Source of the DNA: a bacterium
GTDB taxonomy: Bacteria; SZUA-79; Acidulodesulfobacterales; Acidulodesulfobacteraceae
Assembly (NCBI GenBank): GCA_021794475.1
Contig: JAJYQS010000013.1
Location: 1-58,916 of the forward strand
Direction of reading: 5' to 3'
Length of the DNA: 58,916 nt
Shown here: positions 27,331 through 37,412 of the stretch, in pieces
Layout: each line of letters opens with the position of its first letter
Position numbering within the stretch: position 1 is the stretch's first letter
Position numbers and translations under genes: made by a program
Notes under the pieces: model-generated
Database searches by the model: none
What the model was told of the DNA's origin: nothing
Seen by the model: only the letters and a program-made list of their open reading frames with translations

Positions 27331-27408
27331 TAGATTACAGCTGCGGCAAATTCACATTTCGGACTTAATTTATAACGTCAGTTAATGCAGTAATATAGGA
27401 TTACAGTT

Positions 27409-28842
27409 ATGATAGATTCGCATTGCCATTTAGAGATGAAAGATTTTGATGCAGACCGTTCCGCTGTATTCGAAAATATGGAAAAATTTGGTATAACCCA
27501 TGCTATATCCATAGGTTCTTTAGCAGAAAACGAAAGGTTGGAAAAAACGATTCAGATTGTCAATGAGCACGGTAATATATTTACGACTCTTGGAGTTCAT
27601 CCAAAAAGTGAGTATAAGAGTGTTGGCGATATAAAAAATTTGTTTGAAATAAATTTTTCAAATTTAAAAGAAAAGGTTGTCGCGATTGGAGAGATAGGGC
27701 TTGACTATTTTGAAGACGGCGAAAAAACGATAGATAAAAAAAAGCAGGAAGAGCTGTTCAGATTTCAGATTGAGCTTGCGTTAGCCAATAAACTTCCCAT
27801 TGCCATTCATATAAGGGATGCTTACGACGAAGCATATGAAATCTTAAAAAGCTATCACAATTCCGATTATTTATTTTATGGAGGAGTCATTCACTGTTTT
27901 TCAGGTAAAAATATTGAAGAAGCTGATAAATTTTTAGACCTCGGATATTTTATTTCAATAGCCGGCAAGATAACGTATAGAAAAAATCAGCACTTAAGAG
28001 ACATAGCGAAAGTTCTTCCTGATGAAAAAATATTAATAGAAACAGACAGCCCTTTTCTTGCTCCCCAAAAATACCGCGGAAAAAGAAACGAACCGTCTTA
28101 TGTAAGATTTATAGCTGAAACAATAGCAAATGAAAAAAATATTGAATTGGAAAAATTTAAAGAATTAACGGTGCAGAATACCGTGAATCTGTTTTCTCTT
28201 AGCGGTGTAGATAATTTTTATCCTGCCGTAGCCTATAAAATCAGAGATTCAATTTACGTTAATCTTACGAATAAATGCACGAATCAATGTATTTTTTGTC
28301 CTAAATATCAGAACGGCGCGGTCAATTTTAATGTAAAAGGATATAATCTTGAATTAAAACATGAACCATCGGAAACCGAAGTTTTATCATCTATTTTTCA
28401 TTATTACAATTTTAAAGAAGTTGTATTTTGCGGACTGGGAGAACCGACTTTGCGTTTGGACGTTCTTAAAAAAGTAGCGGCGGAGCTTAAAAATAAAGGA
28501 ATTTATGTAAGACTTGATACCGACGGGCTTGCTAATGCCGTTTACAACCGGAATGTAGCGAAAGAGCTGGGAGAATATATAGACAGTATAAGCATAAGTC
28601 TTAATGCCGCCGACAGCGATTATTATAATGCAGTTTGCAGACCAATGCTCAAAAAAAATAGCGGTTTAAACATTAATCCTTTTAACTCAATTTTAGAATT
28701 TATAGACGAATCGAAAAAATATATAAATGATGTTGCGGTTTCGGCAGTCGGGTTAAAAGATTTAAATATAGAAAAAGTAAAAAAAATTGCGGAAGAAAAA
28801 ATGGTAAAATTTAAATTTCGTAAATATAATGATGTGGGATAA
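27409..28842 (+). CDS. TatD-family hydrolase fused to a radical SAM domain
   Basis: One 477-residue frame joins two enzymes. Residues 1 to about 262 are a TatD metal-dependent nuclease: HCH near residue 6, GEIGLDY with its metal-binding Glu (about 95), HIRDA, HCFSG and ETDSPFLAP. From about 275 a radical SAM domain follows, with Cys290, Cys294 and Cys297 in NKCTNQCIFCPKY and the SAM-binding region VFCGLGEPTLRLD. It matches what I recall as the TatD-associated radical SAM family, usually a separate neighbouring gene. The join (about 262-280) has no stop and no internal start with a clear ribosome site. Substrate and purpose of the radical SAM part are unknown. tatD is often next to metG, as here. 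Confidence 0.88.
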   Translation: MIDSHCHLEMKDFDADRSAVFENMEKFGITHAISIGSLAENERLEKTIQIVNEHGNIFTTLGVHPKSEYKSVGDIKNLFEINFSNLKEKVVAIGEIGLDYFEDGEKTIDKKKQEELFRFQIELALANKLPIAIHIRDAYDEAYEILKSYHNSDYLFYGGVIHCFSGKNIEEADKFLDLGYFISIAGKITYRKNQHLRDIAKVLPDEKILIETDSPFLAPQKYRGKRNEPSYVRFIAETIANEKNIELEKFKELTVQNTVNLFSLSGVDNFYPAVAYKIRDSIYVNLTNKCTNQCIFCPKYQNGAVNFNVKGYNLELKHEPSETEVLSSIFHYYNFKEVVFCGLGEPTLRLDVLKKVAAELKNKGIYVRLDTDGLANAVYNRNVAKELGEYIDSISISLNAADSDYYNAVCRPMLKKNSGLNINPFNSILEFIDESKKYINDVAVSAVGLKDLNIEKVKKIAEEKMVKFKFRKYNDVG

Positions 28843-28959
28843 AAAATTTAATTTTTGCCTGTTTATTAATTTTGTTAATTTAATAAATTAAACTAACTTT
28901 TATTTTATTTCGTTTATTTTAATTTTAAATATTATCTCATTGGTTATATTGGTTGTGTA

Positions 28960-30276
28960 ATGAATCAAAACGCTATCTATATTGACTGTTTCAGCGGCAT
29001 ATCGGGCGATAAATTTCTGAGCGCTTTATATAATTTAGACTTAATCAAAGAAAAACAATTATGCGATGCAGTAGATAATTTAAATATACAGAATTTTTCT
29101 TCAAAAGATATTCTTTTCGAGGAAACGCAAAAAAAAGGTTTTCGCGGGTTATTGCTGAGAATAAATCAAGATAAGCTATCTGTAAAATTCAAAACAATAA
29201 ACGAAGTAAATAAGCAGATTGATTTAATTAATTTTAGAAATGATATTAAAAACGATATACGCCTGATTTACAATATTTTATTTGAGGCAGAAGGATATAT
29301 CCACGGAAAATCTTTAAAAGAACTGCATCTTCATGAAGTTGCAAGCATCGACACACTTATAGACGTATCATTGTCCGCCTTTATTATTAATGAACTTAAT
29401 TTAAAAAATAACGGAAATTATAATATAATCTGTTCTAAAATAAACTTAGGTTCAGGCATTATAGATATCTCGCACGGTACTTTATCGGTACCGCCTCCTG
29501 CAGTTTCCTATATATTAAAAGAAGTACCTGTTTACGGTTTTGGCGATGATACCGAGTTAACCACGCCCACCGGAGCTGCGCTTATTAAATATTATGCCGG
29601 CGGATTCAGCGAAAAAATACCCTCAATGGAAATTATTTCAGAAGGTTACGGCTGCGGGTCGAAAGACCTGAACAGATTAGCGAATATTTTGAGAATTTTT
29701 TACGGAAAATTAAATAAGCATTCTTCTTTTGGTTATAGTTATAGCTTTTACAATAATGCTAACTGCGCCGGCAGCGGTAATTACAAAAATAATATTGACG
29801 GCGGCAATAATCCGCAAATCCCAGATATGATGGATATGATGAATTATGGAGAAATCGTTGAAATGCAGTGTAATATTGACGATATGAATCCGGAGATATA
29901 TGATTTTGTAATCGAAAAATTATTTAAAAACGGAGCAGTAGATGTTTTTCTCACACCGGTAATAATGAAAAAAAATAGACCCGGCATTGTTTTAAATGTT
30001 TTATGCGATGTTCCGTCAATAAAGAAATTATCGGCGGTTATAATGGAAGAAACCACGACTATAGGGGTCAGAATAGCAATAAAAGATAAAATTTATATAG
30101 ACAGATTTACGGAAGAGCTCAATACTCCGTATGGTACAATTAAGGTTAAAGTATCTAAATCGGGAAATAAAATCCTAAATAAAAAACCCGAATATGAAAA
30201 CTTAAAAAAAATAGCGCTAAGCAATAATGTTTCTTTAAAGGAAGTTTATAATGCCATCAATAAAATAATCAAATAA
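28960..30276 (+). CDS. larC: Nickel-pincer-nucleotide cofactor nickel insertase LarC
   Basis: Inserts nickel into the pincer nucleotide used by lactate racemase-type enzymes. The 438 residues begin AIYIDCFSGISGDKFLSAL, and later show ELHLHEVASIDTLIDV, DISHGTLSVPPPA, LTTPTGAALIKYY and QCNIDDMNPEIYDFV, all family signatures. In some lactobacilli larC is split by a programmed frameshift; here both halves lie in one frame. A low-complexity stretch with MMDMM and NNIDGGNN at about 253-296 sits exactly between the two halves. larB (34493) and larE (36393) complete the known cofactor pathway in the same window; larA is not seen. Confidence 0.93.
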   Translation: MNQNAIYIDCFSGISGDKFLSALYNLDLIKEKQLCDAVDNLNIQNFSSKDILFEETQKKGFRGLLLRINQDKLSVKFKTINEVNKQIDLINFRNDIKNDIRLIYNILFEAEGYIHGKSLKELHLHEVASIDTLIDVSLSAFIINELNLKNNGNYNIICSKINLGSGIIDISHGTLSVPPPAVSYILKEVPVYGFGDDTELTTPTGAALIKYYAGGFSEKIPSMEIISEGYGCGSKDLNRLANILRIFYGKLNKHSSFGYSYSFYNNANCAGSGNYKNNIDGGNNPQIPDMMDMMNYGEIVEMQCNIDDMNPEIYDFVIEKLFKNGAVDVFLTPVIMKKNRPGIVLNVLCDVPSIKKLSAVIMEETTTIGVRIAIKDKIYIDRFTEELNTPYGTIKVKVSKSGNKILNKKPEYENLKKIALSNNVSLKEVYNAINKIIK

Positions 30277-30327
30277 GTGCAAAATAATTAAATGAATGCA
30301 AAATAAATAGTTTTATTTTATCTTAAC

Positions 30328-31293
30328 TTAAATTAAATATGACTTTGAATCTAGAATGTATCTGTCTAAATGCTTTGAATAATTGCTCCAGTAGGATATT
30401 TTTGCGGTTTCTTCGGTTAAACCTTCAAATTGATTTACCCTTGCATCCATATTGTCTATAAAATGTAATATAAGTGCTTCAATAGTCTTGGGTCTTTTAG
30501 GTGAACCGAATTCTAATTCTCCGTGATGCGAAGCGATAGAATGTAAAATAATAATTTTTAAATTTTCAGGGAAGTCTTTTATAGTTTCCATTCTTTTACT
30601 TATGCAGTTGATACCTAATACTATATGCCCTAGAAGTCTCCCTTCATCAGAATATTCCGTAATATTTTTATTAAATCTCAATTCCTGTATTTTACCGGCG
30701 TCATGCAAAAAACAGCTTGCCAGCATTACATCTTTATTTACGGAATCTTTGTAGTGCATAGACATTAATAGACCGGCTTTTACAATACTGAGAGTATGCT
30801 CCAGAAGACCGCCTATATATGCATGGTGTATAGATTTAGCCGCAGGCAGAGATTTTAATTTATTCGTATAATGTTCATCGTTAAGAAATGAATTTATGAG
30901 TTCGCCGATATATTTATCTTTAATATTTTCTCTCAATATAGCGCATAACTCTAAATACATATCATCTATGTTAAACTTTGAAGACCTGAGGAAAAGGCAT
31001 AAGTCGCCGCCGGTAATGTCTATTTTTTCCGCATCTGAAATATTCAGTTGTAATTCATTTTGAAAAATGCTGGTTTTTGATTTAATTCTTATAAAATCTC
31101 CGGCTTCAAAAATATTTGCAAATTTTTGAGTATTGTCCCAAATATTGGCTTTTATATCGCCGGTTTTATCGGATAATTTAAGAGATATATAATCTTTCCC
31201 TGTTTTCCCTTTCAGTAATGATTTATTTTTTACTAAAAAAATTGAATCTGCTTTTTCATTTTCTTTTAAATCTGATATAAATAATTTATCCAT
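30328..31293 (-). CDS. OB-fold/HD-domain protein, YhaM-like 3'-5' exoribonuclease
   Basis: The 321 residues combine an N-terminal OB-fold nucleic-acid-binding domain (about 10-100, with SDKTGDIKANIWD) and an HD phosphohydrolase domain. The HD domain has HHAYIGGLLEHTLSIVK (about 157), FLHDAGKIQEL (about 198) and later HSIASHHGELEFGSPKRP. This is the architecture of Bacillus YhaM, which degrades RNA and single-stranded DNA from the 3' end. It is alone on the minus strand, convergent with larC (51 bp apart) and divergent from mreB. Whether it is a nuclease here rather than another HD hydrolase is likely but unproven. Confidence 0.82.
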   Translation of the reverse strand: MDKLFISDLKENEKADSIFLVKNKSLLKGKTGKDYISLKLSDKTGDIKANIWDNTQKFANIFEAGDFIRIKSKTSIFQNELQLNISDAEKIDITGGDLCLFLRSSKFNIDDMYLELCAILRENIKDKYIGELINSFLNDEHYTNKLKSLPAAKSIHHAYIGGLLEHTLSIVKAGLLMSMHYKDSVNKDVMLASCFLHDAGKIQELRFNKNITEYSDEGRLLGHIVLGINCISKRMETIKDFPENLKIIILHSIASHHGELEFGSPKRPKTIEALILHFIDNMDARVNQFEGLTEETAKISYWSNYSKHLDRYILDSKSYLI

Positions 31294-31616
31294 GATAAGT
31301 AAAGATGTTTGATGTTTGGTATTTATATTTTAATAAGTAAATATTTTTGATATTTATATTTTTAAAAAGTTGAAGAAAATAATTTATAAAAATCTCTGAT
31401 TTAATAATCAAATTTAATGATAACAGATAATTTTAAAAAAATCAAAGTAATGGACAAATTTTTATTTTTTTAATTTTTTTGTTGCTAAAAACGGTAATAA
31501 TCTGATATAACATTAAATTACCATATAAAAATTAATTTCATTTATTCCGGATTTATTTATTCTTTTTTACTATTAATATGCTTATTGTTAATATAATATT
31601 TGTTGTATAGTCTAAG

Positions 31617-31645
31617 TTGACCTTAAAGTTCAATGTAATAATTAT
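31617..31645 (+). promoter_or_regulatory. Putative sigma-70 promoter of mreB
   Basis: TTGACC at 31617-31622, a 17-bp spacer and AATTAT at 31640-31645. The -35 is good and the -10 only moderate (4 of 6). In so A/T-rich a region -10-like sites are common, so the -35 is the main evidence. Confidence 0.4.
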
Positions 31646-31678
31646 ATACATATATAAATATATATATATTTAAAATTT

Positions 31679-32839
<1,161 letters not shown>

Positions 32840-32915
32840 TGTAAAAATAGTCATTAATATTCAATAGTCATTAGTATTTATTAATTAAAAAATCAATAAA
32901 ATTCACCGCAAATAG

Positions 32916-33049
32916 ATTCTAATAACTATAGGTTTTAAAATACCGACAATATAATAAAAATATCAATGCAAAAAGGGTTTTAAATTCTAATAACTATAGG
33001 TTTTAAAATACCGACAATATAATAAAAATATCCATGCAAAAAGGGTTTA
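32916..33049 (+). repeat. 68-bp tandem duplication over the mreC start
   Basis: The unit starting ATTCTAATAACTATAGG at 32916 recurs at 32984, period 68, almost perfectly. It includes upstream sequence, start codon and the first five codons of mreC. The upstream copy reads ATGCAAAAAGGGTTT followed by TAA (32966-32983), giving a five-codon peptide MQKGF; the downstream copy opens the real gene at 33034. Confidence 0.92.
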
Positions 33050-33858
33050 AAAAATTTTTTAAAAAAAATAAAGATATTTTTTTGCTAATATTAGTCGTGA
33101 TTATTGCCGCCGTCATATTTTTAGCTCACTTGAACAGCAAGAAATATAACGGTGTTTTGTCTGGACCTATTTACGGCAGTGTATATTTTATTTATAAAAT
33201 TGCGGATTATCCGGTAAAGTTATCTACTAATATTTTTTCGAACTATATTGATTTAATATCTGTAAAAAAAGACAATAAAATTCTTTTGAAGCAAAATAAT
33301 ATTCTTAAAGAAAAACTCTATAAATTAAATACGTATAAAATAGAAAACAGTGAGCTTAGAAAACTTCTTAATTTAAAAAGAAATATTATTTCAAAAAAAA
33401 CTATATCTGCAGTTATCACAATTCACGGCATACAATCGTGGTTCAGGAGTTTTTATATAAACAAAGGGCAGCATAGCGGAATTAAAATCGGAGAAGGAAT
33501 TGTTTCGTACAGCGGAGTTATAGGAAGAATTATTAAAGCAGGACGCTATTCTTCAAAAGCTATCGCTATTACAAATCCAAAATGCGCATTCTCGGTAGTT
33601 GATGCCAAAACCGGGGTTGTAGGTATAGCGAAAGGTGTAGGAAACGGATATTTAAAAATTAAATTTATTTTTTCTACCCAGAAGGCTTATATCGGGGATA
33701 CTATTTTAACTTCCGGGTTAGGCGGGGTGTTCACGGCAGGATTGCCCGTCGGTCATATAATTAAGGTTATAAGCAAGCCTAACGATATATTTAAAAAAAT
33801 AATAGTAGAGCCTCATAAAAATTTATTTAATTCAAAAAATGTTCTCATTGAGAGATAA
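33034..33858 (+). CDS. mreC: Rod-shape-determining protein MreC
   Basis: Bitopic inner-membrane protein that links MreB to the periplasmic wall-synthesis machinery. The 274 residues show a basic cytoplasmic N-terminus (MQKGFKKFFKKNK), one helix at about 17-35, a coiled-coil-like segment with ILLKQNNILKEKLYKL, and then the family's beta domain with AVITIHGIQSWFRSFYINKGQHSGIKIGEGIVS. The periplasmic part is markedly Lys-rich. The start is fixed by the frame, but the start region is tandemly duplicated. The end overlaps mreD by 20 bp. Confidence 0.93.
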   Translation: MQKGFKKFFKKNKDIFLLILVVIIAAVIFLAHLNSKKYNGVLSGPIYGSVYFIYKIADYPVKLSTNIFSNYIDLISVKKDNKILLKQNNILKEKLYKLNTYKIENSELRKLLNLKRNIISKKTISAVITIHGIQSWFRSFYINKGQHSGIKIGEGIVSYSGVIGRIIKAGRYSSKAIAITNPKCAFSVVDAKTGVVGIAKGVGNGYLKIKFIFSTQKAYIGDTILTSGLGGVFTAGLPVGHIIKVISKPNDIFKKIIVEPHKNLFNSKNVLIER

Positions 33859-34375
33859 AATAATAAGAAATGTTTATATAACCCTATTTTCTCTTCTATT
33901 GCTTATCCTTACCCTGATTTTTTCCAATTATTTTGAGAACCCTTTTATTTTACCTAATTTTGCGCTTATTGCTATTATTTATTTTGCTCTTTATTTTAAT
34001 ATTTTTAATGGGCTCATCGCATCTTATTTATTTTTTTACGTATATGGATGTTTTACCGCTATGAACCCGTATACTTATGCTATGGCAGGTGTTATCATTT
34101 TTACCTTTGCTTTTTATTTATGGAAAAAATTTTTATCGGATAATATAATTTACGAAATTTTTATAACGTTTATATCATCTGCGCTCTATTATTTTTTAAT
34201 ATTTGCTATAAGTTTTATTTATTTTAAGTACAGATATAACTTGATTTATTATGTTTTATTTTATCTGCTGCCGGTTAGTGCTGTTACTTCTATGGTATCC
34301 CCGATAGTCTTTTATTTTTTTAGAAAAATAGATTATTACAGATATAAACGAGCGCAAACAGGATTAAAAATTTAA
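33839..34375 (+). CDS. mreD: Rod-shape-determining protein MreD
   Basis: A polytopic inner-membrane partner of MreC and PBP2. The 178 residues are almost entirely hydrophobic with five to six helices, including IFSNYFENPFILPNFALIAI and the family-like FNGLIASYLFFYVYGCFTAMNPYTYAM. Sequence conservation in MreD is low, so identification relies on length, topology and the position directly after mreC, which it overlaps by 20 bp. Confidence 0.85.
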   Translation: MFSLRDKIIRNVYITLFSLLLLILTLIFSNYFENPFILPNFALIAIIYFALYFNIFNGLIASYLFFYVYGCFTAMNPYTYAMAGVIIFTFAFYLWKKFLSDNIIYEIFITFISSALYYFLIFAISFIYFKYRYNLIYYVLFYLLPVSAVTSMVSPIVFYFFRKIDYYRYKRAQTGLKI

Positions 34376-34389
34376 CCGACATTGCCGAG

Positions 34390-34419
34390 AAGTCCCATGC
34401 AATAAGATAGTGGGCACTT
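34390..34419. terminator. Possible bidirectional terminator between mreD and larB
   Basis: AAGTCCCA (34390-34397) pairs with TGGGCACTT (34411-34419), eight base pairs with one bulged C and a 13-nt loop, between the convergent ends of mreD and larB. There is no clear T-run, so termination is only suggested by position. Confidence 0.35.
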
Positions 34420-34492
34420 CACTAATATCTAATAATCAAGTAATAGGTAATAAAGTAATAAATAATTAAATAATTAAAAACTAAACGGTTGA

Positions 34493-35266
34493 TTATTTAA
34501 TCTTTTTATTAATGATGCTTGCTGCCACGCCGGCGCCGAATCCGTTGTCTATGTTTACCGTTAATAAACCTCCGGAGCAGCTGTTAAGCATAGAAAGAAG
34601 AGCCGATATTCCGTTAAATCCGGTTCCATAACCATTAGACGAAGGAACTGCGATGACCGTTGCATCGACTAAACTTGAAATAAAAGTAGGAAGCACGCCG
34701 TCCATTCCGGCAACGGCTATGATAACGTTAGCCGATTTAATTTTGTCTATATTGTCAAAAATTCTGTGAGTTCCGGCAACTCCTATATCGTAAAGTTTAG
34801 ATATTTTATTCCCCAAAACTTCTGCCGTAACTGCGGCTTCTTCGGCAACCGGTATATCAGATGTACCTGCGGTAACGATAAGAATATTTCCTTTAAGTTT
34901 GCATTCCTCCGGCTGCAGCGGATTTAATACTATAATTTTTGCTTTGTCGTAGTATATTGTTTTTTTGCAGTTTGAAAGAAGGATATTTTTGATTTTATAA
35001 TTTACTCTCGTAAAAATGACGTTATTTGCAATCCTTTCTAATGTTTTTGCTATTTTTAAAATCTCTGCCGGGGTTTTTCCGTCGCATAAAACTGCTTCAG
35101 GCTTGCCTGCTCTTTTTAGACGGTTAATATCTAATTTTGCAAAATGCAGGTTGATATAATTCGTGTCGGCGCAGGTATTATTGTCTGTGAAATTTTTGTC
35201 AAAAGGCTCCATAAAATTGCTCTTTAATTTAACCTTTAAATTATTTTTTATTTGCATTAAAAACAT
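34493..35266 (-). CDS. larB: Pincer nucleotide synthase LarB (NAMN carboxylase/hydrolase)
   Basis: First enzyme of nickel-pincer-nucleotide synthesis: it carboxylates nicotinic acid adenine dinucleotide and releases AMP. The 257 residues contain PEAVLCDGKTPAEILKIA, ILIVTAGTSDIPVAEEAAVTAEVLG, the PurE-like YDIGVAGTHRIF, and AVAGMDGVLPTFISSL with IAVPSSNGYGTGFNG. The N-terminal 40 residues are divergent, and a later start (Met19) is possible. It lies on the minus strand, divergent from the SurA/PpiD-like gene (58 bp) and convergent with mreD. larE is 1.1 kb away, larC 4.2 kb on the other side. Confidence 0.92.
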   Translation of the reverse strand: MFLMQIKNNLKVKLKSNFMEPFDKNFTDNNTCADTNYINLHFAKLDINRLKRAGKPEAVLCDGKTPAEILKIAKTLERIANNVIFTRVNYKIKNILLSNCKKTIYYDKAKIIVLNPLQPEECKLKGNILIVTAGTSDIPVAEEAAVTAEVLGNKISKLYDIGVAGTHRIFDNIDKIKSANVIIAVAGMDGVLPTFISSLVDATVIAVPSSNGYGTGFNGISALLSMLNSCSGGLLTVNIDNGFGAGVAASIINKKIK

Positions 35267-35324
35267 AAGACGTATAAAATTATATATTATATTTAATTTT
35301 AAAAAATTAAAAGAGGATTTATTT

Positions 35325-36350
35325 ATGCTTGAGTTTTTAAGAAGATTTTATGGTTCTTTATTTGGCAAGATAGTGACAATAGTTGTAGGGTTTTTATTTA
35401 TAGTAGGTTTTAGCTTTTTACCGTATATTGTGGGAGGAGGCAGCGCTATATCTCCGCAGAATGTAGCCATGGTTGACGGGAAACCTGTCACAGTAGCGGC
35501 ATTTTATAGATATTACGGTAATCTTGAAAATTATTACAGAGAATTATACGGCAAAAACATTAATAAGACTATGAAAAAATATATAGCCGGCAAAGCATTA
35601 TCTTCTATTGTCGCAGATAAAGTTTTAGAAAATAGAGCTAATAATTTTGGGGTCAGCGTTTCCAAACATTATCTCGCAAATAAAATAGCGGGTATTTACG
35701 CATTTCAAAAAAACGGAAATTTCAGCAATAAAATTTTTACCTCTGTCCTTGCGCAGAATCATATGACGCAGGCTATTTTTGAAAAACATTATAAACACGA
35801 AATTAACAGGCATTTTATGCGTGCGATTATTCAGAGTTCTTTTAGTTTTAATAAACAGCAGATTGCGGATAATTATAGATTGCAGAATAAATCAGTTGCT
35901 TTTGAAGCAGCTATTTTCAAAACTAAAAACGTTGCCTACAAGTTCATTAAAAAAATTGTTCTTTCTAACAGCGGATTTAAAAAATTGGCAATTCAATTTA
36001 AAGCCAATATTGTTAATTTTCCATTACAGACGGATACTCAATTGATTGCTTCGAAGAAATTTAAAAAATATAACTTCAACGGGACTGTGCTGAGAGCAGC
36101 GTCATCCGGTATTCAAGGCAAGATTTCATTAGTTCCTATTTCCATAAAATCCGGATTTACGGTGTTAAAAATAAAACATATTCACTTCCCTGCTTTTAAA
36201 CTTACGCCGCAAAAAAAGTTTGCCGTATACAGAAATTATATGTTTGAGAAACAGACTGAATTTTTAGATGATTACGTAACATATCTTGAATCTAAATCGC
36301 ATATAAAATATAATGTTCAATTAATAAATAAAATAATGCAGCGTGTTTAA
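35325..36350 (+). CDS. SurA/PpiD-like periplasmic chaperone without a PPIase domain
   Basis: I place the start at ATG 35325, preceded by AAAGAGGA. The open frame extends further upstream, but without a ribosome site and into the divergent larB gene. The 341-residue product begins MLEFLRRFYGSLFGKIVT, has one N-terminal helix (about 15-32), and then the SurA N-like chaperone segment with VAMVDGKPVTVAAFYRYYGNLEN. This resembles PpiD, a membrane-anchored periplasmic folding helper. The parvulin signature is not visible in the C-terminal half, which is Lys-rich and divergent, so it is probably a chaperone without isomerase activity. larE follows 42 bp later. Confidence 0.75.
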   Translation: MLEFLRRFYGSLFGKIVTIVVGFLFIVGFSFLPYIVGGGSAISPQNVAMVDGKPVTVAAFYRYYGNLENYYRELYGKNINKTMKKYIAGKALSSIVADKVLENRANNFGVSVSKHYLANKIAGIYAFQKNGNFSNKIFTSVLAQNHMTQAIFEKHYKHEINRHFMRAIIQSSFSFNKQQIADNYRLQNKSVAFEAAIFKTKNVAYKFIKKIVLSNSGFKKLAIQFKANIVNFPLQTDTQLIASKKFKKYNFNGTVLRAASSGIQGKISLVPISIKSGFTVLKIKHIHFPAFKLTPQKKFAVYRNYMFEKQTEFLDDYVTYLESKSHIKYNVQLINKIMQRV

Positions 36351-36392
36351 TAATGAATTACGGGGATATAAAAAATAAAAAATGCAAACGAT

Positions 36393-37220
36393 ATGAATAC
36401 TGATATAAATACAATAGATAAAGATTTATTGCAAAAAATAGAAAAGATTCAATTGATTCTCGGCAGTGAAAAAAAAATTGCCGTTGCATATAGCGGAGGA
36501 GCAGATTCAACTTTTCTATTATTTATTGCCGGAAAAACGCTCGGCACCGAAAATGTATTGGCTATTACAGGTAATTCCTTTACAATACCTGGCAGGGAAG
36601 TTGAGTTTTGTAAAAAAAAAACGTTTGAATTAGGCGTAAAGCATATTATAGTTAAAACTAAAGAGTATTTAGACGAATCATATTTAAAAAATGATTATTT
36701 AAGATGTTATTTTTGTAAAATTGCATTATTCAAGACCATAAGACCTTATATTCCCGAGGACTACAAATTATCCGTCGGAACTAATGCCGAGGACGAGGCT
36801 AACTTTAAAGATAGACCGGGAATGAAAGCCGAAAAAGAATTTAATGTCATATCCCCTTTAAAAGAAGCCGGTTTTTTTAAAAATGATATAAGAAATGCTT
36901 CTAAATTTTTTGGGCTTGATACGTGGGATAAACCTCAAATGGCTTGTCTGGCTTCAAGAATACCGTTTGGCAGCATTGTAACGGAAGAAAAAATTAAAAT
37001 GGTTGAAAGGGCTGAAGATGTGCTGATGCAAAACGGATTTAACGAAGTAAGGATAAGACATTATGGAAAACTGGCAAAAATTGAAGTTCCTGCTGCGCAA
37101 ATTAATAATCTAATGCAATATGAATCATTATCTGATATTATATCAAAAATAAAAGAAATAGGATTTAAAACAGTTGCGGTAGATATTGAAGGAATAAATC
37201 ACAGCGGACTGAATTTATAA
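36393..37220 (+). CDS. larE: Pincer nucleotide sulfur transferase LarE
   Basis: Adds the two sulfur atoms of the nickel-pincer nucleotide. The PP-loop AVAYSGGADSTFLL (about 30-43) binds ATP. GTNAEDEANFKDRPGMKA and PQMACLASRIPFGS complete the family picture, the latter with Cys185, equivalent to the sacrificial cysteine. Cys105 and Cys108 in LRCYFCK plus Cys185 form a three-cysteine set. As I recall, cluster-carrying LarE proteins use such cysteines to bind a [4Fe-4S] cluster and recycle sulfur instead of sacrificing the residue; that assignment is an inference. The 275-residue length is normal. It sits between the SurA-like gene and mrdA. Confidence 0.93.
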   Translation: MNTDINTIDKDLLQKIEKIQLILGSEKKIAVAYSGGADSTFLLFIAGKTLGTENVLAITGNSFTIPGREVEFCKKKTFELGVKHIIVKTKEYLDESYLKNDYLRCYFCKIALFKTIRPYIPEDYKLSVGTNAEDEANFKDRPGMKAEKEFNVISPLKEAGFFKNDIRNASKFFGLDTWDKPQMACLASRIPFGSIVTEEKIKMVERAEDVLMQNGFNEVRIRHYGKLAKIEVPAAQINNLMQYESLSDIISKIKEIGFKTVAVDIEGINHSGLNL

Positions 37221-37412
37221 ATTTTATTTAATCTTATTAAATTTTATTATAATAAATATGCGATACGCCGCAGCTATAAAGATATTGCGGAGATATTGCT
37301 AAAATATTGTCGTGTTTCTGTTTAGTCCCGATTAAGAAAATTTGCCCTTTTTTAAAATTAAATACATTTTTATATTTTATTTTTTATATTTTATTATTGA
37401 CTATATCTTTAT

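Noticed and set aside
35163-35324. A longer N-terminus for the SurA/PpiD-like protein
   Set aside because: It would overlap the divergent larB start, adds 54 residues unlike the family before the membrane anchor, and lacks a ribosome site; ATG 35325 has AAAGAGGA.
37268-37290. CCGCA/TGCGG inverted repeat before mrdA as a terminator
   Set aside because: Only five base pairs with a 13-nt loop and no T-run; too weak to call.
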